A stretch of 64,000 nucleotides of DNA from positions 3,782,001-3,846,000 of the forward strand of contig OZ242007.1 in NCBI GenBank assembly GCA_965204695.1. Reading direction: 5' to 3'. A program made the position numbers and the translations under genes. Position 1 is the stretch's first letter. Each line of letters opens with the position of its first letter. The notes beneath the pieces are model-generated. The model was given only the letters and a program-made list of their open reading frames with translations. It had not been told where the DNA came from and did not search any database. The stretch comes from JAHEKD01 sp965204695 (GTDB lineage: Bacteria > Pseudomonadota > Gammaproteobacteria > Arenicellales > JAHEKD01). Below, piece by piece: positions 54,320 through 61,912 of the stretch.

Positions 54320-55624
54320 TTAAGTAACTTTGCGCCGGGTCGACGCAGGGATATTTAATTGTTCACGATATTTATTTACGGTACGTCTGGCGATAACAAT
54401 TCCTCTTGTTTTTAACTCTCCCACTATCTTACTGTCTGAAAGGGGGCTTTGTGAAGGCTCATTTTTGATTAAATTTTTAATAATTGACTTGACTGCTTGA
54501 TTTGAAAGGGATTTCCCATCATCAACTTTTATTGAGCCGGATAAAAATTGCTTCAGTAGAAGAATGCCAAATGGAGTTTGTAGATATTTATTTCTCAGAG
54601 CACGACTAACAGTAGAAATATGAATGCCACAGGCATCAGCGATTTGCTGCTGCTTTAATGGGTTTAAAACTGATAAATCTCCATTTTCAAAATACTCAGC
54701 CTGATGATTTACAACAAACTCGACAACCGATATTAGCGTTTTATTTCGTTGTATCAACGCATTAAGCCACCATTTGGCCTGATCAAGGTTTTCTCTAAGA
54801 TAATCACGGTCAGTTGTCTTGTTGGAGTTTTTTAATAAGTCTATATATTGCTGATTTAATTCAATGCCTCGATTGATTATAGGATTCAAATTCATCTTCA
54901 GGCCATCATTTGACTTAATTAAAACAATATCGGGTTGAATATAAATCGTTTGTTGTTGATTAAATGCCTTGCCGGGTGCAGGGTCTAGTTGCTGAATTAA
55001 GTCCAATGCCTGTACAAATACTAGATTATCAACTCCCAGATGTTGTTTGAGTTTAGGTTTATCACGAGCGAGTAAATCCAGGTTTTCGATAATTTGTAAG
55101 GTCGTTTTTTTAACATCATCATCAATTTTCTGTGGTTTAAGTTGCAAACTTAAGCACTCAGCCAGATTTCTACAAGCCAGACCTGCTGGATCAAGTTGTT
55201 GTATCGTTGTTATCGACTGACGGATTTGTTTTTCAGTTGCGATGATGTTTTCGTTAAAGCAGACTTGAATCAAATCGTTCGTCGATAAACGCAAATAGCC
55301 ATCGTCTTCTAATTGTGAAACAACAATACATGCCATCACATACATTTGGCTATCTAAATTTAAATAGCCCAGTTGTTGAATTAAATGATCTTCAAGTGTT
55401 TTGACTTCCAGGTTAGGCTGATTTTCCAACCAGGCATAATGATCATCATTTGACAAGTTACTTTGGTAAATTTTCGATTCTTGCAGAAGTGGATTGTTTT
55501 CCAAAGTTTGATTGATTTCCTCACTTAATTCTTTAGCTCCCAGCTGCAGCATACGAATGGTTTGCTGAATCTGTGGAGTAAGTGCGAGTTGTTGCTGTGT
55601 TTGGAGCCTTAGTGACGGTTTCAC
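54320..55624 (-). CDS. rpoN: RNA polymerase sigma-54 factor
   Basis: The 434-residue protein has the Gln-rich activator-interacting region I (LRLQTQQQLALTPQIQQTIR), a shortened acidic region II, the core-binding domain, the DNA-binding helix-turn-helix (QIADACGIHISTVSRALRNK) and the C-terminal RpoN box ARRTVNKYRE. E. coli RpoN is 477 residues; the shortfall lies in region II and linkers, which vary. The normally adjacent lptB is 4.5 kb away, behind an IS-bearing insertion, so rpoN needs its own promoter in the 266-base upstream gap. Confidence 0.96.
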   Translation of the reverse strand: MKPSLRLQTQQQLALTPQIQQTIRMLQLGAKELSEEINQTLENNPLLQESKIYQSNLSNDDHYAWLENQPNLEVKTLEDHLIQQLGYLNLDSQMYVMACIVVSQLEDDGYLRLSTNDLIQVCFNENIIATEKQIRQSITTIQQLDPAGLACRNLAECLSLQLKPQKIDDDVKKTTLQIIENLDLLARDKPKLKQHLGVDNLVFVQALDLIQQLDPAPGKAFNQQQTIYIQPDIVLIKSNDGLKMNLNPIINRGIELNQQYIDLLKNSNKTTDRDYLRENLDQAKWWLNALIQRNKTLISVVEFVVNHQAEYFENGDLSVLNPLKQQQIADACGIHISTVSRALRNKYLQTPFGILLLKQFLSGSIKVDDGKSLSNQAVKSIIKNLIKNEPSQSPLSDSKIVGELKTRGIVIARRTVNKYREQLNIPASTRRKVT

Positions 55625-55890
55625 GTGATGGGTTGTTAGTAGACGTTACAGTTAATTAAGCGCTTAATAAGTTGCTGAATATTAACGTAGTTAATGCTAA
55701 CTCATTATTTGGATGTTAAAAATATTTAATTAAAAAATGAGTTATCATACTATTGTCTGATTGACAATAGGTGGATTCTGTTGCATTGTGAATTAATTCA
55801 TTAGATTTTATTCTCAACTATAGCTGATGTAACTCATTATAGATATTAAATATTATTAGCTGTAACAAAAGTCTAAATACAGGGGGCTCT
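55625..55890. other. AT-rich divergent intergenic region between rpoN and the secreted-protein gene
   Basis: This 266-base gap contains no ORF. It must carry promoters in both directions. A perfect 14-bp palindrome ATTAAGCGCTTAAT lies at 55655-55668, near the rpoN start, and an 8-bp stem-loop CTATTGTC / GACAATAG lies at 55750-55770. Neither is a known motif to me. Confidence 0.4.
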
Positions 55891-56463
55891 ATGTGTAATG
55901 ATAACTTTTTTGCGATAAATTCTGATCTAAGGCACACTAACATCGTCACAAAATTACTTTTTTTGCTATTTGTTAGTTTTTTTACATTTGTGGCAAATAA
56001 CTCATTTGCTGCCATTGTTACCATTGATGGGACTTTCTCGAATATTACTTCCGACCCACCGGGCGGTACTAATGATGATCCTGATTGTTTTGATTCAAGA
56101 CAGCCTATAACAGCGCCAATTACGGGTGCAAATCCCTTTAATAATCAAATTCGATATGGAAACCCATTCGGTGGAGGTTTTGGTTTTGGTTGTGCTAACA
56201 CGGCTGCGAATTTTGAAAATAAAAGTAGAATGGGACACCAAGGCGGTGATAATATCGATCTTAATTGCCCTAATCCTGGTTCAGCAAACCCGGTCTCTCT
56301 GGGTGAATTTACTCACTATAATAATGATCTGTCCATTCTCAATCCCAATGATAGATTAACAGGATTTGACCTAACTATAACTATAAATTGTATGTCGTCA
56401 GATGATTTGGGACAGTTAGTTCTTAAAATTAAGAGAGACTATCCGATCATATCACTTGCCTGA
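55891..56463 (+). CDS. Secreted protein, choice-of-anchor-K-like, truncated by IS insertion
   Basis: The first 166 residues are native, and the last 24 are encoded by the insertion sequence that interrupts the gene at 56388/56389. A Sec signal peptide (hydrophobic LLFLLFVSFFTFVA, cleavage after NSFA) leads a Gly/Asn/Cys-containing domain with the elements IRYGNPFGGGFGFG and LGEFTHYNND, which recall the choice-of-anchor K domain of bacterial surface proteins. A GGGGG-type ribosome site precedes the ATG. The C-terminal anchor is lost, so the product is probably non-functional. Confidence 0.6.
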   Translation: MCNDNFFAINSDLRHTNIVTKLLFLLFVSFFTFVANNSFAAIVTIDGTFSNITSDPPGGTNDDPDCFDSRQPITAPITGANPFNNQIRYGNPFGGGFGFGCANTAANFENKSRMGHQGGDNIDLNCPNPGSANPVSLGEFTHYNNDLSILNPNDRLTGFDLTITINCMSSDDLGQLVLKIKRDYPIISLA

Positions 56464-56465
56464 GA

Positions 56466-57458
56466 TCAGGCACACAGTTTTAGGTTTTCGCACCTCCTTT
56501 GGTTTAACGTTTGTTGTTTAATAACGGCTCGCTCATCGATGATTTGCTGATATCGACCATAATACATATCCGCCGGTGTCACATTGTCTAACGACTCATG
56601 ATAGCGTTCGTGGTTGTAATGATGAACAAACTGTTCAATGGCTTGTTCGAGTTCGCCAGGCAGATAATAATGCTCAAGTTTGACGACGTTTTTCATTGAC
56701 CGATGATAGCGTTCAATTTTACCCTGAGTCATCGGATGGTACGGTGTTCCACGAGTATGCGTCATCTGATGATAAGCCAGGTAATCTTTCAGCTCACCGG
56801 ATAGATACGCCGGGCCATTATCACTGAGTAGCCGTGGTCGGTGTTTAACAGGCACATTTGTCACACCCGTTACAGCAATCGCTTGATCCAGGGTGTCTTT
56901 GACATCACCCGCGCCCATGGTACTAGTGAGCATCCAGCTCAGAATAAACCGTGAATAATCATCCAGTACGGTAGACAGATAATACCAACCCCAGCCGATG
57001 ATTTTGAAATAGGTAAAATCAGTCTGCCATAATTCATTGATTCGCTTGGTTGGCGTATGGAAGGTATCACTGGCCGATAGCAGAATATAGGCCGGTGAGG
57101 TAATCAGGTCATGGGCCTTCAAAATACGGTAAACACTGGACTCAGAGATAAAGTACCTGTGTTCATCGGTAATTTGCCAGGCCAGTTCACGAGGTGATTT
57201 CTCCGGGTACTGAAGTGCAATCTCGAGACATTGCTCTTTGACTGATTCGGGGAGTTTGTTCCAGAACCGTTGGGGAGATTTACAATGACTTTCCAATGCA
57301 TCAGGGCCACCCATTTGATAGAGTTGATACCAACGGTAAAAACTGCTGCGAGCAATACCCAGTTCCGCTAATGTCCTACTCACGGGAAGTTCACTGGCTT
57401 CAACTATATGGATAATTTCCACTTTTTCAGCCGCCGACAAACTCATTCGTCGTCCCAC
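56466..57458 (-). CDS. IS3-family transposase OrfB, copy 1
   Basis: The 330-residue OrfB carries an N-terminal HTH region and an rve-type integrase core with the DDE residues in WQTDFTYFK, LLSDNGPAYLSG and KIERYHRSMK. It lies in the -1 frame relative to OrfA and starts at a GTG within the overlap, so it is mainly expressed as the OrfAB fusion. Confidence 0.95.
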   Translation of the reverse strand: MGRRMSLSAAEKVEIIHIVEASELPVSRTLAELGIARSSFYRWYQLYQMGGPDALESHCKSPQRFWNKLPESVKEQCLEIALQYPEKSPRELAWQITDEHRYFISESSVYRILKAHDLITSPAYILLSASDTFHTPTKRINELWQTDFTYFKIIGWGWYYLSTVLDDYSRFILSWMLTSTMGAGDVKDTLDQAIAVTGVTNVPVKHRPRLLSDNGPAYLSGELKDYLAYHQMTHTRGTPYHPMTQGKIERYHRSMKNVVKLEHYYLPGELEQAIEQFVHHYNHERYHESLDNVTPADMYYGRYQQIIDERAVIKQQTLNQRRCENLKLCA

Positions 57459-57805
57459 GTCGAGTCCAAGCCAAGCACACTTTTTTTAAGCACCGTATTC
57501 TTCAAAACAACATCGGCCAGTGCATGTTTTAGCTGATTGTTTTCTTTGCGAAGTTCAGTCACTTCCTCTGAATTGGCTTCACGCTTAATATCACCGGCCA
57601 AACGTTGTTTCCCGGCTTCAAGAAAGTCTTTGCTCCAACGGTAATACGTATTCTGATTGATCCCTTCCCGGCGGCATAACTCGGCAATACTATCCTCACC
57701 TCGAAGACCGTCTAATACAATCCGAATCTTTTCATCGGCTGAATATTTATGACGGGTGTTGCGTTTAATTGCTTTAACTAATTTCTCTGAGTTATATTTA
57801 CTCAT
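57443..57805 (-). CDS. IS3-family transposase OrfA, copy 1
   Basis: The 120-residue OrfA has a helix-turn-helix (about 18-62, HKYSADEKIRIVLDGL then ELCRREGINQNTYYRW) followed by a leucine-zipper-like coil (about 78-105). The slippery heptamer A-AAA-AAG lies at codons VLKK near its 3' end, allowing -1 ribosomal frameshifting into OrfB. Confidence 0.95.
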   Translation of the reverse strand: MSKYNSEKLVKAIKRNTRHKYSADEKIRIVLDGLRGEDSIAELCRREGINQNTYYRWSKDFLEAGKQRLAGDIKREANSEEVTELRKENNQLKHALADVVLKNTVLKKSVLGLDSTWDDE

Positions 57806-57894
57806 CTTAAGACTCCTATAAATTACTATTAAATTAACAGAAGTCTCTCTTGTTCAGAACATCAACTTTGTCTCATATCCTCTGACGGGATACA

Positions 57895-58310
57895 GTAGTG
57901 GATTACCGGGTATTGATGGAGATGGCGATGGAGAGGTAGATGCCGAACATGTGGTTGAGGGGGTGGTGTTCAGTGGAGGGGGTTTAGTGAGTGTGGGTGA
58001 AGCCCGAGCGGTGGGCACGGGGGGTTGGGACATCAGTCTGCCGGTTCCGGGTGGGGTGGTGTTCGATGAGGCCAATGGCTCGGTGTTGATAGGCGGGTCG
58101 TTCAGTGCCGGTGCGGGGTATGCGTTAAGTGAGGTGCATGTAGATGGAATGGGGGTGAGTTATCGTCGCCCGTATGTGTCGAAGGCCGGAGAGGATCATT
58201 TACAGTTTACCGGTCCGGATGAGGGGGAGAGTGGGTATGAGGTGTGGGTGCCGGAAGGGGGTTGGCCGTGGGTGTTTGCTGTATGTCGTCAGATGATTTG
58301 GGACAGTTAG
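57895..58310 (+). pseudogene. GC-rich orphan gene fragment between the two IS copies
   Basis: An open frame runs without start from 57897 to the IS copy 2 boundary at 58279, then ends in IS sequence at 58310. It opens with GIDGDGDGEVDAEHV, a calcium-binding DxDxDG pattern, and continues with Gly/Val-rich beta-like sequence. The base composition is strikingly G-rich compared with flanking DNA, including the truncated gene at 55891, so it is probably not part of that gene. It looks like the inside of a surface protein gene trapped between IS copies. Confidence 0.6.
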
Positions 58311-58356
58311 TTCTTAAAATTAAGAGAGACTATCCGATCATATCACTTGCCTGAGA

Positions 58357-59349
58357 TCAGGCACACAGTTTTAGGTTTTCGCACCTCCTTTGGTTTAACG
58401 TTTGTTGTTTAATAACGGCTCGCTCATCGATGATTTGCTGATATCGACCATAATACATATCCGCCGGTGTCACATTGTCTAACGACTCATGATAGCGTTC
58501 GTGGTTGTAATGATGAACAAACTGTTCAATGGCTTGTTCGAGTTCGCCAGGCAGATAATAATGCTCAAGTTTGACGACGTTTTTCATTGACCGATGATAG
58601 CGTTCAATTTTACCCTGAGTCATCGGATGGTACGGTGTTCCACGAGTATGCGTCATCTGATGATAAGCCAGGTAATCTTTCAGCTCACCGGATAGATACG
58701 CCGGGCCATTATCACTGAGTAGCCGTGGTCGGTGTTTAACAGGCACATTTGTCACACCCGTTACAGCAATCGCTTGATCCAGGGTGTCTTTGACATCACC
58801 CGCGCCCATGGTACTAGTGAGCATCCAGCTCAGAATAAACCGTGAATAATCATCCAGTACGGTAGACAGATAATACCAACCCCAGCCGATGATTTTGAAA
58901 TAGGTAAAATCAGTCTGCCATAATTCATTGATTCGCTTGGTTGGCGTATGGAAGGTATCACTGGCCGATAGCAGAATATAGGCCGGTGAGGTAATCAGGT
59001 CATGGGCCTTCAAAATACGGTAAACACTGGACTCAGAGATAAAGTACCTGTGTTCATCGGTAATTTGCCAGGCCAGTTCACGAGGTGATTTCTCCGGGTA
59101 CTGAAGTGCAATCTCGAGACATTGCTCTTTGACTGATTCGGGGAGTTTGTTCCAGAACCGTTGGGGAGATTTACAATGACTTTCCAATGCATCAGGGCCA
59201 CCCATTTGATAGAGTTGATACCAACGGTAAAAACTGCTGCGAGCAATACCCAGTTCCGCTAATGTCCTACTCACGGGAAGTTCACTGGCTTCAACTATAT
59301 GGATAATTTCCACTTTTTCAGCCGCCGACAAACTCATTCGTCGTCCCAC
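58357..59349 (-). CDS. IS3-family transposase OrfB, copy 2
   Basis: This 330-residue protein is identical in sequence to OrfB of copy 1, with the complete DDE catalytic set. No disruption is visible, so the copy appears intact and potentially active. Confidence 0.95.
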   Translation of the reverse strand: MGRRMSLSAAEKVEIIHIVEASELPVSRTLAELGIARSSFYRWYQLYQMGGPDALESHCKSPQRFWNKLPESVKEQCLEIALQYPEKSPRELAWQITDEHRYFISESSVYRILKAHDLITSPAYILLSASDTFHTPTKRINELWQTDFTYFKIIGWGWYYLSTVLDDYSRFILSWMLTSTMGAGDVKDTLDQAIAVTGVTNVPVKHRPRLLSDNGPAYLSGELKDYLAYHQMTHTRGTPYHPMTQGKIERYHRSMKNVVKLEHYYLPGELEQAIEQFVHHYNHERYHESLDNVTPADMYYGRYQQIIDERAVIKQQTLNQRRCENLKLCA

Positions 59350-59696
59350 GTCGAGTCCAAGCCAAGCACACTTTTTTTAAGCACCGTATTCTTCAAAACA
59401 ACATCGGCCAGTGCATGTTTTAGCTGATTGTTTTCTTTGCGAAGTTCAGTCACTTCCTCTGAATTGGCTTCACGCTTAATATCACCGGCCAAACGTTGTT
59501 TCCCGGCTTCAAGAAAGTCTTTGCTCCAACGGTAATACGTATTCTGATTGATCCCTTCCCGGCGGCATAACTCGGCAATACTATCCTCACCTCGAAGACC
59601 GTCTAATACAATCCGAATCTTTTCATCGGCTGAATATTTATGACGGGTGTTGCGTTTAATTGCTTTAACTAATTTCTCTGAGTTATATTTACTCAT
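59334..59696 (-). CDS. IS3-family transposase OrfA, copy 2
   Basis: This 120-residue protein is identical to OrfA of copy 1 and keeps the helix-turn-helix, the coiled coil and the A7G slippery site. Confidence 0.95.
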   Translation of the reverse strand: MSKYNSEKLVKAIKRNTRHKYSADEKIRIVLDGLRGEDSIAELCRREGINQNTYYRWSKDFLEAGKQRLAGDIKREANSEEVTELRKENNQLKHALADVVLKNTVLKKSVLGLDSTWDDE

Positions 59697-59785
59697 CTTA
59701 AGACTCCTATAAATTACTATTAAATTAACAGAAGTCTCTCTTGTTCAGAACATCAACTTTGTCTCATATCCTCTGACGGGATACA

Positions 59786-60113
59786 GGGGTAAGCAGTCTT
59801 GTACAGGCTTGTTTCACCGGGAAATGAAACGGGCCTGATAACGGTGTGAGCTTATCAGGGCTAGAGATCGTATAGATCGAAGAGTCTTTGAGCCAATATG
59901 TCGTTCAACGATGGTAAGATCAGAGGTTTCATCTGTCAGAAAGTATGTTGAAATGGGCCTGATAGATACTCAGAGCCCAACAGACCCAGATAATACAAAA
60001 TGGAGAATTTCTGAGTCCCTCCCCATCGCTTAACGAAGTGAATATTCTCAGACGTCAGGGTCTATTTCAGAAAGTAAGCCGAAACGGACCTGATAGAACT
60101 AGCCAGCTAAAAA
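59786..60113. repeat. Gene-free region with degenerate direct repeats downstream of IS copy 2
   Basis: This 328-base stretch has no ORF of note. A motif close to GAAAYGGRCCTGATAG occurs three times, at about 59826-59840, 59950-59965 and 60081-60096. The last two sit in longer copies beginning TCAGAAAGTA (59936 and 60067), giving a period of 131 bases. It may be the relic of a repeat-bearing element or of a decayed gene; no known family is assigned. Confidence 0.5.
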
Positions 60114-60839
60114 TTAGAGCCTAAAATCTGCACCGAGGTAAACTTTGCGGACCTCTGGATGAGCCAGGACTTCGCCTGGAGTGCCGGCAGTTAAAACTTT
60201 TCCTTCGGAGATAATATAAGCACGGTCACAGATTCCCAATGTTTCTCGAACGTTATGATCGGTGATTAATACTCCAATACCAGAATCCCTTAAATGGGCG
60301 ATAATATTTTGAATATCACCTACTGATATTGGATCAATTCCAGCGAAGGGTTCGTCAAGCAAAATAAAACTAGGCTTAAGTGCAACAGCTCTTGCAATTT
60401 CAGCACGACGTCTTTCGCCGCCTGATAAACTAATACCCAAACTCTTACGCTTATGAGTAATGTTAAATTCTTCAAGCAGTTCATCAGTCCGTTGGCGACG
60501 TTCTAGTGTGGTTAATTTGGGTTGTGCTTCTAATACGGCGTAAATATTTTCTTCGACTGATAATTTGCGAAAAATAGAGGGTTCCTGAGGTAAGTAACCA
60601 ATTCCTAAGCGAGCTCTCTCATGCATAGGCAGGTCACTAATATCGGCACCATTAAGCCTGATTTCTCCACCGTCACGCCGAACCAGTCCGACAACCATGT
60701 AAAAGCAGGTCGTTTTTCCTGCTCCATTGGGGCCAAGTAAACCTACGACTTCCCCTATTTTAACGTCAATATCGACTTTATTGACGACCGGTAATCCTTT
60801 ATAGCGTTTTACCAGGCCATGTGTGGTCAGTTCATGCAT
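60114..60839 (-). CDS. lptB: LPS export ABC transporter ATP-binding protein LptB
   Basis: With the ATG at 60839 the protein has 241 residues, as in E. coli; a TTG three codons upstream is rejected. Walker A is GPNGAGKTTCFYM, the signature is LSGGERRRAEIARA, and Walker B is FILLDEPFAGIDP. LptB drives lipopolysaccharide extraction with LptFG. It follows lptA by 35 bases. Downstream, rpoN would be expected but is displaced by the insertion. Confidence 0.97.
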   Translation of the reverse strand: MHELTTHGLVKRYKGLPVVNKVDIDVKIGEVVGLLGPNGAGKTTCFYMVVGLVRRDGGEIRLNGADISDLPMHERARLGIGYLPQEPSIFRKLSVEENIYAVLEAQPKLTTLERRQRTDELLEEFNITHKRKSLGISLSGGERRRAEIARAVALKPSFILLDEPFAGIDPISVGDIQNIIAHLRDSGIGVLITDHNVRETLGICDRAYIISEGKVLTAGTPGEVLAHPEVRKVYLGADFRL

Positions 60840-60874
60840 ACAGTGCAATCAATCTAGAGCTTTCTGAATTAGAT

Positions 60875-61453
60875 TTATTCTTCTTGGGTTTGTTTGGCTT
60901 TTTTGCGTTCTTCTGCGCTAATGGTTATTTTAGATCTGCCGTTTTCCTTTTTGATAGGGGATTCTGATTTCGCTTCTTGTTTAAGTGTAGCACCTATAAT
61001 CTTCATTTTGTCGTTAGTGATATCGTAGGTGATGATGCTTCCTGTGGCAGTGCCTTCGCCATTGTCTATAAATGCATTTTCGGTGATGGTGACAATATTT
61101 TTTACTTCGTCCAGTTCCAGCTTTTTACCTTTGCCTATCATGTCTTTAGGTTTGCCGTCAGGACGTTGTTGAAAAGTTGCGGGATTGCCGAAAGCAGTAG
61201 CACGTTGTAGCACATCGTTTTTGTATTCAACAATCAGCTTATCAGCTCGTAATTTCATGGTGCCCTGATCCAGTTTTACGTTGCCGCGGTAAATACGCAC
61301 ACCGGTAGAGAAATCAAACTCCACATCATCGGCACTGATAACAGCCGGTTGTTCCCTATCTGTGCTTAAAGCGTAAACATTAATCGCAATAAAACATGTC
61401 AGTATTGCCAGTATCAATGTTCTTGTGTATGTCGTTGTCATTTTCAAACCCAT
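60875..61453 (-). CDS. lptA: Lipopolysaccharide transport periplasmic protein LptA
   Basis: The 192-residue protein has a signal peptide (LILAILTCFIAINVYA, cleavage near residue 29) and an OstA-like beta-jellyroll domain (PAVISADDVEFDF, IYRGNVKLDQGTMKLRAD). The last 30 residues are Lys/Glu-rich and unstructured. It bridges inner and outer membranes for LPS transport, with lptC 12 bases upstream and lptB downstream. Confidence 0.95.
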   Translation of the reverse strand: MGLKMTTTYTRTLILAILTCFIAINVYALSTDREQPAVISADDVEFDFSTGVRIYRGNVKLDQGTMKLRADKLIVEYKNDVLQRATAFGNPATFQQRPDGKPKDMIGKGKKLELDEVKNIVTITENAFIDNGEGTATGSIITYDITNDKMKIIGATLKQEAKSESPIKKENGRSKITISAEERKKAKQTQEE

Positions 61454-61465
61454 TTTTAAAATTAC

Positions 61466-61912
61466 TTAACCATCATTGTCTTTGAGTTTAATTTTCAATT
61501 TCTCCGTCGTCATAACTCCTCCTGCGTCATCGGTCGCATGGCCTTCAATTACTCTGACGTTCCCGGTTAACAAGACTTCATCACCGCCCGGGGCTACCCA
61601 GCCCGAGTCCGAATAACTATGTCTTGGTGCTAACCCATCTTTGTACTGTATTATGTGCGGCTTGTCCAGTAAGGCAGTGTCATCATCCGGGAAATGGACC
61701 ATGCGCTCTGCTTCCAGAACGTAGCGATTTTCACCGCTTTCATCAACACCGGTAGCAGTAAAATTTTCCACATAATAATCAGGATCATGACGAGAATCAC
61801 CTGGAATAGGTTGGGGCTTGGGATCTTCCAATAACCCCAGTTGCAACCAAATACTCAAACCAACCATAATGACGAAAGCAATGATTATGGCTGTTTTTTC
61901 AAAAATACGCAT
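61466..61912 (-). CDS. lptC: LPS export ABC transporter periplasmic protein LptC
   Basis: The 148-residue protein has one N-terminal membrane helix (TAIIIAFVIMVGLSIWLQLG) and a periplasmic LptC domain (PDYYVENFTATGVDESG and LTGNVRVIEG). It is shorter than E. coli LptC (191), as in many other gammaproteobacteria. Its ATG overlaps the kdsD stop (TAATG); the KdsC gene that usually sits between them is absent. Confidence 0.9.
   Translation of the reverse strand: MRIFEKTAIIIAFVIMVGLSIWLQLGLLEDPKPQPIPGDSRHDPDYYVENFTATGVDESGENRYVLEAERMVHFPDDDTALLDKPHIIQYKDGLAPRHSYSDSGWVAPGGDEVLLTGNVRVIEGHATDDAGGVMTTEKLKIKLKDNDG

Larger units (their letters stand above)
56389..57894 (-). mobile_element. IS3-family insertion sequence, copy 1 (1,506 bp)
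   Basis: The element begins TGTATGTCGTCAGA and ends ...CTGACGGGATACA; the two 26-base ends are inverted repeats matching at 21 positions, with TG...CA termini typical of IS3. It encodes OrfA and OrfB overlapping by 16 bases, joined by a -1 frameshift at A7G (57487-57480). The identical 1,506-bp length and identical translations in copy 2 show very recent duplication. Flanks (AAT left, GTA right) do not match as a target duplication, implying rearrangement. Confidence 0.95.
58280..59785 (-). mobile_element. IS3-family insertion sequence, copy 2 (1,506 bp)
   Basis: This is the same element as copy 1, in the same orientation, with identical terminal repeats, identical OrfA and OrfB translations and the same A7G frameshift site (59378-59371). 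Flanking bases (TGC left, GGG right) show no target duplication. The two direct copies enclose 385 bp of unrelated sequence. Confidence 0.95.

Noticed and set aside
57951..58310. An intact 119-residue gene between the IS copies
   Set aside because: The frame is open upstream to the IS boundary with no ribosome site, and the last codons lie inside IS copy 2. It is a gene fragment.
56389..59785. A composite transposon made of the two IS copies
   Set aside because: The copies are in direct orientation around only 385 bp with no cargo gene and no flanking target duplication, so transposition as a unit is not supported.
59826..60096. A CRISPR array
   Set aside because: Only three degenerate units with uneven spacing of over 100 bases and no cas genes.
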